64,000 bases of DNA from Clavelina lepadiformis (GCF_947623445.1 NC_135240.1:26226001-26290000), one strand, 5' to 3'; positions 12,276 through 26,148 are shown, numbered from the stretch's first letter. Program-made: numbers and translations. The notes: generated from the sequence alone by a model not told the origin.

Positions 12276-15200
12276 TTATATGTTAAGAGACCTAACGTTG
12301 CAAGCTTGGTAGCGCCGGTAGCGACAGAAACCTTGGCAACATCCTTCCATACGAGGGCGCATTTCGCTAGGATTGCAATACCCTTCTCCTCCCTCATACA
12401 CGCAAACTGGTATTGCCCTGGCCTTACACGTCAGTGTGTTGCATGCACCTGCTGGTTCGTAGAACACGGTACCGCAGAAGATCTCACACTCTCCTCGCTC
12501 GATTTCGGTGGTTTTTGGACAACCGTAGTCGCCGCCGTCAGTGCAGATAACGGTGCGACTTCTATGCCCCTTTCCGCATGTGACGTCACATTCACCCCAA
12601 TTTTCGTTTCGGTAGGTTGGGCAGGCGCCTTTGCGGCACCGTTCCCGCTCTTTTGCAGGTCCACTGCACTTACCCAAACCTTGGCATTCACGGGAACGGG
12701 AACGAAACCCACCGTCGCAAGAGGCACTACAGGCACTCCATTGTGTCCAGTCCAAGTAATAGGGGCACTGACCAGTGTTACAACTTTGTGTTTGGACTTC
12801 TTTGGATGCTGTCTTGGTGCATCCAGATCCCACACAAGATCGGCTTTTTGTCTGAGTTCCTCCGCCGCATGATGCAGAACAATCGGTCCAGTACGACCAC
12901 TCGCTTCGGTATGTGGAGATACCCGAGAACTGAGTGTACAATTGTTCTCTGGGGGTGTAACAGAACGGTATCTCGCAGCAGCCTTCAAAACTACCGCTTA
13001 GGGGCGGAAGTCCAGGATATTGCACCGGCTGGTACGGGCACGTTGACTGAATTGGTGGGAAACCAGGAAAGTATCCTACTTGACCGCCAAAACCTGGAAA
13101 GGACGGCTGCTGCCCATTTGTGAAAATGTTATATAGGTTTGACCCGGGGTTTCCAGCCGGAAACGGAGCCGGATTAACGTTAGGGAAAGGTATCTGGAGA
13201 TGGCGCCCTGTTGTATTTTGAAGTTGCAACGAAAGAGCGATCAAAGCGTTTTGATTATTGCCAACAGAAAAGGGGTTAGGGGGCCTAAAGACGTTGTTCC
13301 CACTGGTCAGACTATCAAGCTGCCCCTCCAGTGTGTTAACCTGGGTCAGGACGTCGCGGTAGTTATCAGGCCTGACGTCACCAGAGTATATTTGGCTGAA
13401 GTATGATGGCCGTAAGTAAACCGGTAAGTTGGACCCGGTTGTATAAAGCTGCTGCAAATACGTGTTCCTGTCAGCGTTAACAGCGCATCCAGAAATGAGG
13501 CAGTTATGGTAGTTGCTTAGAAAGTCAGATCCGGTAGCGGCCGTGCTGTAAGGCAAGCATGCTGGAAGGCCAAAAAGTTGTCTGGGACTGACGTCAGCTT
13601 TGTCATCATTGCTTGACCTGACTGAAACTTGGTTGGTTTGTAGTGGATAGACGCAGATGCTGCCGCTTGGTGTTGCCCTCCAACATCCACCAATCAAGTA
13701 GCATTCGGTTTCAGTAATTGCTGCAGCAAAAAATTGGTCGGTTGATACATTTGTCAACTCAAACTTAGGTCTAATAGCTTAATTATATGTTTCTTTAAAC
13801 AAACTATATCAAGATAAAGTTCTGTGCAATGTTATTTTTGAGCTTACATGACCATCCGGCACGCTTTGGAAAATGTCCAAAATGTTCAAGTACGTTGAGG
13901 GCGTAACAGCCGGGCGAGCCTCCGTAAATCTCCGCACTGTATTCTCTGATCAAGCATTTAGTGTACAACGGGTTCCACGAACCAAACTGTAAGAGATTAC
14001 TTTGTGTTAGATTTTGCATCAGTTATGGTCGTGTTGATACAAAATTTTGCGCACACCGTTAAGGTTACCACGTCGTAGCCTCGAGGCCTGTTGCCTTAGC
14101 ACATGTATCTATAAATAAATCTATATCAACTTTAAGCTGGTTAGAACGGAATTTCAAGTTCAAGCTTTGTGTTAGCTCTGTACCTTTTGAACGTAGTCAT
14201 TGGCTCGTCTCTGGAAAGCCATGTTTCTTATGGCAAGATGGCAAACCGGTACTCCGGGTAACACGGCTTGATGCAAAGCGCTACGGTATTGGAACAACTC
14301 GTGGTCAAATGCGCAACCTGGTTGTCTCGAACATTGGTTGAAGTCAGTATCGAGAAGAGGGTTGGATAGCGAACACGGAATTCTGTACAAATCACATAAT
14401 AAAAAGATTTGGTTTAGACATTTATACATTTTACTGCTTTCCTTTCCAATGATTATAGCAAGGACCGTGTTGCATTATGTTATCCCTTAAACAAATACGT
14501 ATCATTAAATGAAAAATCTGCAGTTTAGCAAATAGCAATGTTTCAAGTTACAGCCCAGCATTGGTATTTACCTTTGACAGTAGGGAATATTCACTGGTGG
14601 AATGAGATCGTTTTGCCCTGTGTAAGCAAAACCACAGTTCTGAGGAAACTGAGGACAAAAAGACGGAAACGCAGCAGATGGAAAAAAGCCGGGCGGAAGC
14701 GGAGCATTTCCGCCGGATATTCCGTTGGGAAAAGACGGGATCGGCGCACTTGGCGGCTGATATCCGCCTGTGACAAAGATCAGCAAAAATATTTGTAATG
14801 ATAATGTCGTGATACTGGCAAGCTTTGTTTACACTTCTGGACAGGAAATTATACCGATGTTGAAAAGTCTAGCGCTTGTTTCATTTTCGTCTTTTTTTGC
14901 ATTGGCTTCAGTGGCGTACTGTTCACCAAACGCGTCTATATTGATGCCACTTTCATTGTCAGTGCCTCCTGCCGTTGATAAAATGTAAAGCGTTAGGAAA
15001 GAAATCTTGTTTTTGTGTAAGGATATTATTTATAATGTTAAAATTCTAATGTTAGAGAGACGAAAGATCACCACAGGGGTCGGATTTTTAGATCACAGAG
15101 ATAATTATGCGCAACATCTCATGTCTCACCTCCAACTTTGAGAACACATTTGTTGTCATGAAACCAGCAGTGCTTGGCCTCTTCACACCGCAATCTTCCG

Positions 15201-15619
15201 TTGATGCTGTCTCCGGTACAAAAGTTGTTGCATTGATTCAGGAAATCTAAGTCAAATAATTAAAGGGTAAAAAATAATTTTATTCATTACTACCGTGATA
15301 AACAGACACCATTAACGGTCACGTTCTTAAAATGTTGTGTTACTTAATGAGTTAATTCGTTATACAATTTCAATAATATTACAATAATATTACGTAAATG
15401 CACACGAATCTGTATTTTTCAAACTTGTATAGCCACAATAAGTCAATAAGTTAAAGAAAACAATATTTTACGCTAGAAGAAAATTTACAAAATCGCGTAC
15501 TTACCTGTTAATCTCTTGCCCTGCTCTAACTTTCGCATATCTGTGGCACATTTTTCTTCACCTACAGTTGCTGATACAACAAAACACAACAAAACTAAAA
15601 CCGCTTTCATCTTAAACAT
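12276..15619 (-). CDS. Secreted trefoil-like / TSP1 repeat protein, copy 2
   Basis: Seven exons in minus order: 15505-15619, 15130-15246, 14855-14968, 14572-14767, 14184-14382, 13848-13986, 12276-13720 (2325 nt, 774 aa). The signal peptide is MFKMKAVLVLLCFVVSA; a second ATG at 15610 could also start it. Exon 2 carries the six-cysteine module, exon 4 is Pro/Gly-rich (PSFPNGISGGNAPLPP), and exons 5 and 6 (199 and 139 nt) are the same length and phase as in copies 1 and 3. The last exon begins with the trefoil-like CYLIGGCW and encodes three TSP1 repeats (CSASCGGGTQTKSRSC, CSASCDGGFRSRSREC, CDVTCGKGHRSRTVIC) and a cysteine-rich tail. It is probably extracellular, with no known ligand. Unlike copy 1, the region between the cysteine module and exon 5 is split by an extra phase-1 intron. 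A TATA box lies 94 bp upstream. Confidence 0.85.
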
Positions 15620-15712
15620 TTTGCAGCGCTTCTTGTTTGAGATGAATGTTCGATGTTATACTTCGTTTTATCGACCGACCCTGCAATGAGAAGTGACAGT
15701 GACAGAACACTC

Positions 15713-15719
15713 TTTTATA
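15713..15719 (-). promoter_or_regulatory. TATA box of TSP1 copy 2
   Basis: TATAAAA in the context CCGGGTATAAAAGAGTG on the minus strand, 94 bp upstream of the first ATG at 15619. Confidence 0.6.
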
Positions 15720-15720
15720 C

Positions 15721-17560
15721 CCGGCTTATCTCTCACCCGTACCTGGTACCCATGACGTTTTACCCAGCACACAATAAGATCATTTATGGTGTCATAAACA
15801 AAACCACGCGGAGCAGGGTAGAGGCGTCTCCTTGAAGAAAATCTGACAAAATTTAAGCCGCACCCAATTCGCCCGGAGCTATGTAAGCAGCCAATCAGCA
15901 AAGTGTTTTAATGACGTCATAAAGATACGATCGCTACGCGGCATTATACCGATATAGATTCGCGGAACTGGCTGTAAAGGAATATCGCAATTGAATCAAT
16001 GACGGACAAGACGTGTCTTCTCTTTTAAAAATAACTCATCACAATACGTTGGCGCACTGTATATATAATCTTATACAGTTATAACGGCATAGAATTTTTG
16101 CAGTACACCTGAAGAAGCAAGCTTGCGAAAGCTCGTGTAGAAAAATATAAAGTTAACCTTCAGAGTGCAAGACTATTTCCTGTTTTTATTTTAACGTTTG
16201 CAGAAATAGTTTGCAGGAAAAAAATGAAGAATTATTTATTTCGCTCTGTTATTTGTCGTTTATTTCGACGATATAAATTAGTGCATGTTTTTTCATAGCT
16301 TAGCTCCTTTGTCTTGTTTATATGTTGAAGCTTATCTTATAAATATGCTTAAAGCTTTCTCTGTTTCCTTAAGTTTTTTACTTTTCTTAACCTTTTCCTG
16401 TCCCAGAAATACGAAATTTACTTTATACGGGTGTGGCGTTACCGCTGTGACACAGTAATCCTATGATCTGCTTGATCTGATAAAGCATCTCATAAAGCGC
16501 TTAATAAGAAGAAGAGATAGATATTTATTGGTTTATCGACAGTTACTTTAAGTACCGGTTATGGGCCGAATGCCGCGCAAAATTTGACACACTTCATAAT
16601 AACTGATGTCTTTAACTATGGGTAAAACCATAACTTGCCCCTAGGGTTACTTTTGACATGCTATATTAAACTTGCAAAAATAAAATCGTGATTAACACGT
16701 TGCTTTGTGTAAACGAAAAATCTAATATTTATCGTAAATTGCAAAAGGTATTAAATCTTGGTGCATGAATATTTTGCATTTTATGAATATGAAGGAGCGT
16801 AAAGTGCATGACCAAATGGTTACGGAAATCTAAAAATATCAAATACAGCTTCTGCCTTTGACGCTAAACATCAATTTTTAACCCTAAGCTTACAATGTTC
16901 AAAAAAATAGCCCAAGGGGTATTGTTCAGTATGAGTCAGTATGTTCGCTTTTAAGTTTTATTTAAATTTTTTTTTGGTAATTTAGTTTTAACGGTATAGC
17001 TTATAGCAGCTGTTTCACCATGAGGAAAAAACACCATCGACAACAGACGTTATGATGGGTGTGGTTTTAACCGCGGGACACTAAATCTCTGGTTGTATCC
17101 CTCGTTATGAATCACATGCACGCTTAAATAATCCAGATTACAGTCATTATTTCATATCTTCGACATGGAATAGACGTTAACTCATGAATCGAGCAATTAT
17201 GATAGACATCTGTTACGGGTTTTCAACTGAATCACTAGAAATTAAATCAAGCATTAAATGAGAATAAATATATACTTTAAAGTATGGGAAATCTATGGTC
17301 TGTTAATACGCTACTTACCTCTTCTAAAACCGCAAAACACAAATTATAGGCCTACGACCAATTAAACGTCAAACCTGCATCAATTACGATATTAATGAAA
17401 TCTATGAAGCTAATAGATAAATAAAATAGATTTTTAGGTTTTTTATAAAAGCGTGTTTTATTTCATTATTTGAGCGTTTGTGTAAATAATTGATCATTGT
17501 TAGATATAAAATCGTTACCTGCCAACATAATTGGTGTACTTTATTAGCTTCATTTATGCC
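15721..17560. other. Intergenic, contains one dispersed repeat
   Basis: No gene recognised. A copy of a dispersed repeat lies at 16101-16185 and its relative at 52847-52931. The rest is AT-rich. Confidence 0.4.
16101..16185 (+). repeat. Dispersed repeat, copy A
   Basis: Begins CAGTACACCTGAAGAAGCAA, continues through GCGAAAGCTCGTGTAG and AAAAATATAAAGTTAAC, and ends GACTATTTCCTG. It aligns along its whole length with 52847-52931, apart from a 6 bp insertion and a few substitutions in the latter. It contains a short hairpin-forming core (AAGCTTGCGAAAGCT). This looks like the tail of a retroelement, but the parent is not identifiable here. Confidence 0.65.
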
Positions 17561-17564
17561 GACC

Positions 17565-17680
17565 GCCAAGCCAGGAAGCTGAGAATACTTTTTTTAGCAG
17601 TTTTAGCCCTACCCGATCCGAGATTCGAACACGAGTCTATACCGTAACGATGCTATAACTACTGGGCTATTGGGGAAACT
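17565..17680 (-). repeat. tRNA-derived SINE-like sequence
   Basis: Read on the minus strand the segment has a polymerase III A-box-like stretch (TAGCCCAGTAGTTATAGCATCG) and, about 25 bases later, a B-box (GTGTTCGAATCTC). This is the spacing found in tRNAs. It does not fold into a full cloverleaf with a paired acceptor, so a SINE head is more likely than a functional tRNA gene. It lies just upstream of the TSP1 pseudogene. Confidence 0.5.
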
Positions 17681-17829
17681 TGACAACGCTTACATGGACA
17701 AATGGAAAAATATTATGTCTACATTCCAATTGATCCAATTCAACCTTTTTAAACCTTTTCTAGTTTTCAAAACTATATTCTAAACTCACAAATATGTTCA
17801 AGGCATTACACTGCGATTCATTTATTTAA

Positions 17830-19040
17830 CATTGTTCTATTTTTAAACAATTTAACAACATGATAAAGGCAGGCACTGCCAGACCGGATAACTACAAACA
17901 AGTTATCAAGAACATTTTACGCAGCGATCCTTCGTCAGCATTTACCGGTGTTCCAGGTGCTAACACCGGCTCCATTTCGCTTTCTCTGCCTTTGAATGAC
18001 GACTCGTCTGGCGACAGTGGAAGCAGCCCACGACTTTTTGGCCAAAATTTTGGTCTAGGTTTCGGTCTACCATCTTTTTGTTATTCAAGCGTCAGTGCGG
18101 CGCCACAAAACCCCACCTTTCCAAACTTTGGACCAAGTCAACCAATAGAAACATCACTAATCTAGAAAACGCTAGTCCGCGATTTGGAGTACGACCTCCG
18201 TTTTCTGTATTCGGTTCCTATCAACCTCAATGCCCGTATAGACCACTTAATTATCCAGGACTTCCACCTTTGAAGGGAAAATTTGATGGATGTTGCGACA
18301 AACCATTCTGCTATATTCCTAAACACTTGGTTAGCAGCCAATCGTCCGGTTCTTCAACTTATCTTAGCCAGTGGTCATAGTACGATGTTTGCAGTAAAAC
18401 TTGCGGGGGTGGCACACAAAAAAGAACCCGTTGATGTATTGGTCGGTTCTGTGACAACACAAAGGATGAAGAACAAACTAAAGTATGCAACCAGAAATGC
18501 TGTGCCCAATACGGTCCCTGGAGTTCATGGTCAACATGCAGTCAAAGTCGCTGTGGCGATGGAGTCCAAACTCGCTCAAGGGAGTGCTATTGCGATGGCA
18601 AACTGGCTCAAGGCCAATGTGAAGGTCTTGAAAAGGAAAGAAAAACCTGCAGTATTTGCGCTTGTCCCACGTTCCAGCATTCCCATTGGAGTATATGTAA
18701 CGGCGATTGCTGCGACGGATACCGCACCCGCACAAGATCCTGCTCAGATATGGGAACATGTCCTCAAGCTGCTAATTGGTGTACGCCTAAAGTTGAGCGG
18801 GAATCGTGCCCATTGTTCTGTAATAAATGGGTCATCCCAACCACAGTCACTCCAAACACAGGAAGATGCGATCAGACCTACTGTGTCCTCTTTTTGGAAC
18901 CAGTGTGTCAAACCAGTAACGGAAGTCCCGGAACCTGTTGTAACCCTGATGAAAAAGGCAATGGAAGGTTTAGCCAGCAACGTTGCTGCGAAAGACGTTG
19001 TCGGTCGTTTTGCTCTCCTTCACTCTTTCCAGGTCGTTAA
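17830..19040 (+). pseudogene. TSP1 family pseudogene (5'-truncated last exon)
   Basis: This matches the second half of the final exon of copy 3 (22486-23945) but in the opposite orientation. Recognisable pieces in order are RPDNYKQVI (17880), CPYRPLNYPGLPPLKGKFDGCC (18228), a first TSP1 start broken by TAG in WS-stop-YDVC (about 18378), KRTR followed by TGA (about 18434), then further TSP1 repeats and the tail ending SPSLFPGR at 19040. At least one frameshift (between about 18165 and 18200) and two in-frame stops interrupt it. The earlier exons and the signal peptide are missing. Homology fades upstream of about 17840, close to the SINE at 17565-17680. Confidence 0.8.
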
Positions 19041-22000
19041 GTTGCTGTTGGTGAAATACCAAAGAAGTTATTTACATATTGACGTCATAAATTAATTTTC
19101 TTGATAATAATCCTGTGTTGTGCAAATGATGAATTCATTTGATTTGTCTATGTATTGAGATCGTTACATACCAGAAATAAATGACATAAATATTTTGAAA
19201 CATATTCATGAATAGGTCACGTACCCACCAATCAGAGACACAGCAAGTAATTACAGATTTAAAGACAGGATTGTGCGCATCGTTTTGCCAACAAAGTAAC
19301 TTGTAAAGTTGAACTTGAAGCTTAAACTTGAAAAGATGTCCTTATCAAGAGTCTGTTTGTAAAAGGATATGCTACGATCGAAATAAAACAACAGCTCAAA
19401 AGATCTTGATGCTTTTTTTTATACCAGAAGCTTTTCATTCTCACGTGGTGCAGATATACATATTTCTTACAAATTTTTCTTCTCGGTACCATTCATTATT
19501 TTCCACAGAGCAAAGAAACGTGCAGAAACGTGTTACAAATTTTCTTTTGCCAGGTACGTTTTCCACCGCTTTCACGGCCAACTCGAAACCAACTGACGTT
19601 GCACAAATGCGGCTTGCTTGCATTCATATAAAAATTAAGAACTTACCTCCGATTAAAGTCACGAGCGGACTTGTGAAAGAAATTAATAAAGTCTAAAAAA
19701 AAAATTGCAACAGCAAACCCCAGCAACAAAATAAGAAAGGTCCTCACTCTAAACTCGAGAATGTAGAATGTCGAAAAGCCATCTTTTCCTCAGGAAGACA
19801 ACTACTCATGCGTGAAGTAAATGCAAGACGCCAATCGAAAATAGACACATAATAATTAGGCGCTCAACCGTATCAAGATACTCCGTACCTTAAAGAAACA
19901 CAATTAAATGACACAATGGACAAAATAAATTAGCGTGGTATAACCAAAGTACCACTATAGTAAAAAAAATAAAGCGTGGAAAACACAAGAAATAATCGTG
20001 CAAAATATTATTTTGCCACAAACTTCTTCAATTAATCAGGCAAAAAAAAGTTCTAAAAAACTAAAAAACGTTTATTTCAAAAACAGATAACAATTATACA
20101 AGACAAGAAGAACTCACGTATATGCTACTATATGTAACATGAAATGTTGTATCGCCATTACTATACCCTTGGTAACCACGGCGCGGAGCTTGTGTACTTG
20201 TGCTGTGTGTCACTCTGTCTTCCTCTGATATGTATTTCTTTTCACACGATCGAAGCAGATAAACTCGACTGATGAAAACTTTTTAATCACAATTTTAAAA
20301 TGTTCAATTATTTGCTTATATTAGCTCTTACAGTTCTACATAAAAATTGCTTTATTGGAATAATTTACTGCATCTTGTGAGTTATGTTTTGTCCCGGTGA
20401 ATGAACGAGCCGCAATGAACTATAAGGCTGAATTGCGCTACGGTTTCATTGACTTTCCTTACAATTTAGTTGTCGAGGGGATATTGCCTAATACAAAGAG
20501 ATAGGTTTTTTAAAGAAAACTACAGCATGAAATCAACAAGCAGTTACCGGTAAAACGCGTCGTGAACGCATTTAAACTTTCACCAAAAACAGGTTTAACT
20601 TAAGATTTTGCTCAACATATGTACATTGCAGAACTCAAAATAATAACTTTGCTGCAAGATGTAAGCGTAAAATTTCTGTAAAAAAAAAAAAAAACAAAAC
20701 AAAACAGGTGTAGGAAAAGTGCAGTTTTTTCAAGGAGCTTTAAGAATTGCGTAAAATTATACTTGTTTTTGTTGTTATGTAGTTTGTACCGTACCAATTT
20801 CCTTCTAGAATACTTACAACAATCCATCCTCAAATCAATGAAGCTATTGTAAAAACCAAATATCGTATTATTAACTTCTCATCAATGTCGTAATTGCCGT
20901 CTTTAAATGTAATGCAGAGACAAGTTGAGTAATTTTTTCTTTCGCTTTTCTATTATTGCGGCAAAACTGATTCAAAGTGAACAGAAATGCGATTATTGAC
21001 TAATTAAAGTTTCCCCAACTCAAGCATAAGTTCAACATCATTTTAATGCTTGTGCTGAGAAGTATAACTGAGTCATCTAGTGGTGCTATGAGAATCGAGT
21101 CCAACCGCTAGATGACCGCTACTCCATTTAACCCAACTGAAACTGGTTTTCTGTTCTTTTTTCGAAGCTGTTGTTTGATGTTTTAAGAGAACACATCAGC
21201 AATTTACGTTTTTTTGGATTTGAGCTGATCAAGTACAATCCAGATTTGGTCACGTGAAGTTTGTTTGACTTTCAGTAGATCGTGAAGACATTGTAAGAAA
21301 TTATTAAATTGCTATAAACACGTGTTTTTTACATTCTTATTATACATCAAAATCATTCTCGTATATGTTTATAATATAGCCTACTCGGCAGTTAAATTAT
21401 TTGCAAAACGGACAAAGGACAAGTTAGCCACAACAGCCGCCACTGAGCTCACAACATTTGTCAAGTAAAGCTGTAAATGCAATACAATGCAATATACACT
21501 GCAAATTGATTTATTTTAAGAAAGTAGCTTTCAATTGATGCAATAAACGTTTGTAGCGCATAATTTTATGAAACAGATTACTTCGTCAAAACTAAAACTG
21601 TTGACGTCAAACAGTAGTAACTTTGCTCTGTTCTAAACGCTATGTTTGTAACGTTCGACGAAGAAATTCGAGCAAAATCCTTTGCAATAAGTTTTTTGTT
21701 CAGGCGGGGTTGTGGAAGAGTTAGAGACTCGAATTTACTTCTGGTTCCAATTAGCCAACCTGCAGCATCAACACCTGGAAGTTTTGTACGCCTTACCAGT
21801 CTCCCGGCAAAAACAGAGTATCAAAACTCAGATGTTTTGTTTTGAAAAACTGTTGTTGTCCCCATTCAGCGTTTTTTTGACACGGGATTGCAAAACTTGC
21901 TAGATCTCATCATTTTTATATTTTTCTTAGGGTTTAAGTTAAAAATCAGTTTTGGTATTTTTGTGAGCTTGGAAAAACCGTATATGTTATATTTTATCCC

Positions 22001-22485
22001 TATTTTTTAAAGACTTTTTTATACAAGCTTTCACGGGAAGCATGGTTGAAAATGATGAATGTTGTCGAGAAAGTATTTGTAATAAAAATGTTAATTTGCG
22101 TCACGTTGTAACGAGAAAAACTTCGGAAAAGACAAGCGTTAAAAACATTTTCGAGTGGTATTTTCTTTCGACCGCAACATGTCGCCCTACAAGCAGATTC
22201 TTAATAATAACATCTTAACAAGTTTACAAGTTTCTTTGTTTGACAATGCATACAATCTTGTCGTTACAGATGTAATTACTAGCTGTGTTTTTGACTGGTG
22301 GAAACGAGCTACACTCAGAATAACTTGCAATGTTATATGTATTTGGTAAACAAACATCACATAGATTAAGCAACTAATTATGAAGCAACTCCATAATTTC
22401 AGGTTTTACACAATACAATTGTTATCAACAAAATGAACTTTCGATGATTTTATACGAAAAAGTTCTCTAATGCTTCAAAATCTGC
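19041..22485. other. Intergenic, no gene recognised
   Basis: 3.4 kb between the pseudogene and copy 3. It contains a poly(A) run at about 20680 and a short hairpin at 21072-21116. Open frames are short and show no family match. Confidence 0.45.
21072..21116. other. Short stem-loop
   Basis: GTCATCTAGTGG pairs with CCGCTAGATGAC (12 bp with one G-T pair) around a 21-base loop. It could be a small transposon relic or a tRNA-arm-like remnant. No function can be assigned. Confidence 0.4.
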
Positions 22486-25400
22486 TTAACGACCTGGAAA
22501 GGGTGAAGGAAAGCAAAATGCTCTGCAACGTCCTTCGCAGCAACGTTGCTGGCTAAACCTGCCAGTTGGTTTTTCAGCAGGGTTACAACAGGTCTGGGGA
22601 TTTTCTTCATTGTCTTGACACACTGGTTCCAAGAAGAATACGCAGTAGGTCTGGTCGCATCTTCCTGTGTTTGGGAAGACCCATTTATGACAGAACAATG
22701 GGCACGATTCCCGCTCCACTTTAGGCTGACACCAGTTAGGAGCTTGAGGACATGTTCCCATATTTGAGCAGGTTCTTGTGCGAGTGCGGTAGCCGTCGCA
22801 GCAATCGCCGTCACATGTGCCCCAGTCGGTATACTGGTATGTCGGACAAGCGCAAATACTGCAGGTTCTGGTCTCACTATCCTCACCTTCACATCGTTCA
22901 TTAGAAACCTTGTTGTTTCCGCAATAGCACTCCCTTGTTCTAGTTTGAACTCCTTCGCCGCAACGAGTTTGACTGCATGCTTCCCATGGCTTCCAGGGTC
23001 GATACTTGGCACAGCATTTCGTGTTGCATAATTTGGTTTGTTCTTCAGGTTTCTTTTTTTCACAGAACTCTCCAATACATCGGCGGGTTCTTTTCTGTGT
23101 GCCTCCTCCGCATTCTTCACTACACCTCCCGTATTTCGACCACTTGCTCATATAACCTGTGACGCCTGAAGAAGAGCTGCGGACCTGATGTCTAGGAATG
23201 TAGCAGAATGGTTTGTCGCAACATCCATCAAATTTGCCTTTGAGGGGCGGTAGTCCTGGGTAGTTAAGTGGTTTGAAAGGGCACTGGGGTTGGTAGGGGT
23301 TTGAAACAACCGGAGAAACTCCAGGAAAACCTCCTGGAAATCCTCCTGGAAATCCTCCTGGAAATCCTCCTGTAAATCCTCCTGTAAATCCACCTGGAAA
23401 TACTGCTGGAGGTGGTTGGGGAAGAAATCTTGCACCATCATCGTCGTCATCATCATCATCATCATCATCGTTTGTTGTATCGCCCAACTCTAACGAAAAC
23501 GGGAGCGGATTGACTGGCGGAGGACCTATTGGGGTCGGTGCACCTGCTTGGATTCTTTTTAGAATCAATTTGTAGTTATCGGGCCTGACGTCGCCAGAGT
23601 AGATCATGTTGAGGTAATTTTGCTGCAAATAAAATGGTAGGCCCGAACCTGCCTGGTACAAATGATACCAGTAAGTGTTTCTATCGACGTTGACAGCGCA
23701 GCCTGCTTTTAAGCAGATGTGGTAGTTGTCGAGAAACACGGGGCCCGAAACACCGGACGGGAACGGAAGACAAACCGGCAAACCATATAGATGACGATCG
23801 CTTGGAAATTGCGACTCTTCCAGTTCGTCGTTGCCGGAACGAACTTTGATCTTGTTGGGGTAAACTGGACTAACGCATCCAGCGCCCAACTTGCTATGAG
23901 TTCGCCAGCAGCAGCCGATCATGTAACACTCGCGCTCTTCAATTGCTAAATAAAACAAAGAAAAAAGGAATTAACACAGACAGTCTAAAATTTTTATGAA
24001 GGTCTTGATTGTTATTTCGTCAACGTGTGAATTAGCTTAAAGACAGCAATACTGTGTTTCAATGCTGAGTGAGATTGACTTACGTTAACACAAAATATTG
24101 ACTTACATCTCCAACCGCAACTCTTCGCATAGTCACCATAATGTTCTAATAAGCTGACCATGTAGCAACCTGGAGAACCACCGAACATTTCTTCTTTGTA
24201 TTCATTGATCAAGCAATCTGTCAGAAGAGGATTCCACGAACCGTGCTGCACAACAGAGTAAAAATTAATTTTGAAATAGAAGTTATAGAAGTGCTGGGTT
24301 ACACGAAAAGAATATTTAAACTGTATTAAAACTCAGACCTTTTTTCATTTTGTTACTTTCATAATTTCTCGAGCAAAAAAATAGACAAACTCAACTATTA
24401 ACAATTTCATTACTTGGTTGTATTACTTGACAATTTACCTGTTTAACATATTCAGCGGCGCGTCTGTGGAAGACCGGATGTCTGATCGTTAAATGACAAA
24501 CAGAAACGCCAGGAAGAACGCTATGCCTGAGATGTTTCCTGTACTGGAAGAGTTCGTAGTCGAATGAGCAGCCAGGCTGGCGGATACATTTTGCAAAGTC
24601 TTCATCGAGATACGGATCTGATGGCGAGCATGGGATTCTGGTGACGGGATTACAAAAAACTGCTTTCAACTACTGTAATACGTGAATTTATGAGTGAATT
24701 TGTTGTAATCTAAGTAATATTAAAAAAGATTAAACGCTACTTACCTGTTACAGTAAGGAACGTTTACAAGTGGTGAAAAATTAGGATTTTGACAGTTCGG
24801 TTGGCAGTTGTTTGGGAACTGAGGACAGACATTTGGCAAGGAAATTGGGGGATAATTCGGCGGTGGAAGAAGGGGATTTATGCCGGGGCCAAACGGGTCT
24901 GAACCTCCAAAAAAGCTTCCTGGTCCGGTAGGGGGTACCGGAGGTGCACCTCCGTATCCAGGGAATGCGATAGTAACCGGAAATCCTCCGCTTGGAATGT
25001 TGGGAACACAACCAGGAAATGGGACGCCTGGGGCTATTGGGGGAATACCCACTGAAATAGTACACAAACGACTTTATACTTTTGTTAAAATGTACTTCAT
25101 GAAAATTTACTTTTCTTTTTTGTCTGTCAACTATAAAGCAAGCTGTAAATAAGGCTGTAACTTATAAAGATAAAATAAATGTACATTTAAATTTCAATCT
25201 GCCGACAACCGACAAAAAACTTACCTATTAGAGATCGTTTCTCAACGTCTGTTGGTATCTCGGCCCTCAAAGCAGCTTGCAGTGCAGCCTGAGCGTCTTC
25301 TTCGCTTTCTCCGCTAGTGACTGCGGGGACCACCTTAAGAAAGCAGCTGGTGGCGTTACCGCAACAACTTGAATAACTTGAGCAATTGCTTGGCGGGACT

Positions 25401-25898
25401 GTAATCGCATCAGGGTCACATAAATTTACGCAATCCGTTGCTGGGAGCAAGGAATTTCCTGAATTGAAATGACGTAACGGAAATGAAACAAATATATTTT
25501 GAGAAAATGAATAAAAATGCAAAGATGTTATCTACAAATTATATATAAATAGCAAGGTAGCCTTTACTTCAAAATTAAATTCATATAAACTACCTATAAC
25601 AACTGTAAGTTATAAGTCGCTATCAGAAATACAAGTTTAAGGCGAAAATAAAAATATTTTTATCAATGATCACAAAAAAAACGTTTATTTCATGCAAACG
25701 ATAACGTATTCAAATATTAAAGCTCAAAAATCATTTTCATTATTTAAAAAAACTGCGTTTAATACCCAAACAATTTCATTTAATCAACTTACTTAACGGG
25801 CATGCACCTCTGTCCAACAAATCATTTGCAGGGCAATCTTGTGCAATTGCTAAAGCAAACAACCAACATAACGATAGGATTAAAAATGCTTGCTTCAT
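22486..25898 (-). CDS. Secreted trefoil-like / TSP1 repeat protein, copy 3
   Basis: Six coding exons in minus order: 25793-25898, 25225-25458, 24745-25051, 24439-24637, 24107-24245, 22486-23945 (2445 nt, 814 aa). The signal peptide is MKQAFLILSLCWLFALAIA. A Pro/Gly-rich exon 3 is followed by the 199 and 139 nt cysteine-module exons shared with copies 1 and 2. The last exon opens with CYMIGCCW (closest to a classical trefoil CC). It then has a run of 11 aspartates with one adjoining Asn/Asp stretch, a Gly-Gly-Phe repeat (GGFPGGFPGGF), three TSP1 repeats with many extra cysteines (CSEECGGGTQKRTRRC, CSQTRCGEGVQTRTREC, CDGDCCDGYRTRTRTC) and a tail ending FPSPFPGR. A 5' UTR intron is likely (donor at 26052, acceptor ending 25900, two bases before the ATG). 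Probably extracellular; function unknown. The closest relative is the pseudogene at 17830-19040. Confidence 0.85.
23432..23470 (+). repeat. CAT/ATC trinucleotide microsatellite, coding
   Basis: ATCATCGTCGTCATCATC continues as CAT units for about 39 bases. On the minus strand it encodes the poly-aspartate run of TSP1 copy 3. Length variation here would change the protein without a frameshift. Confidence 0.8.
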
Positions 25899-26141
25899 TC
25901 TGAAATAAAAAAGTAGAATTATTTTTGTATGATCAACGACGATTTAGCGACTGACTTTGGTTTGAAACTTTGGTCTTCGAACTCTAACAGGTCACTTACA
26001 GCGATATAAGCAATGACATACTGTCGAAACAACCAGAAATCTTTTCAATTACCTTGCAATGTAAATTGCATGAGCTTCTGAGCAGTGATGTTTCCTCGCG
26101 CAGAACGCAGTGAAACTGGCGCTTGGACACGAGGACCGATC

Positions 26142-26148
26142 TTTTATA
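26142..26148 (-). promoter_or_regulatory. TATA box of TSP1 copy 3
   Basis: TATAAAA in the context CTCGTATAAAAGATCGG on the minus strand. Transcription would start near 26115, and the leader would be interrupted by the intron 25900-26052 just before the ATG. Confidence 0.6.
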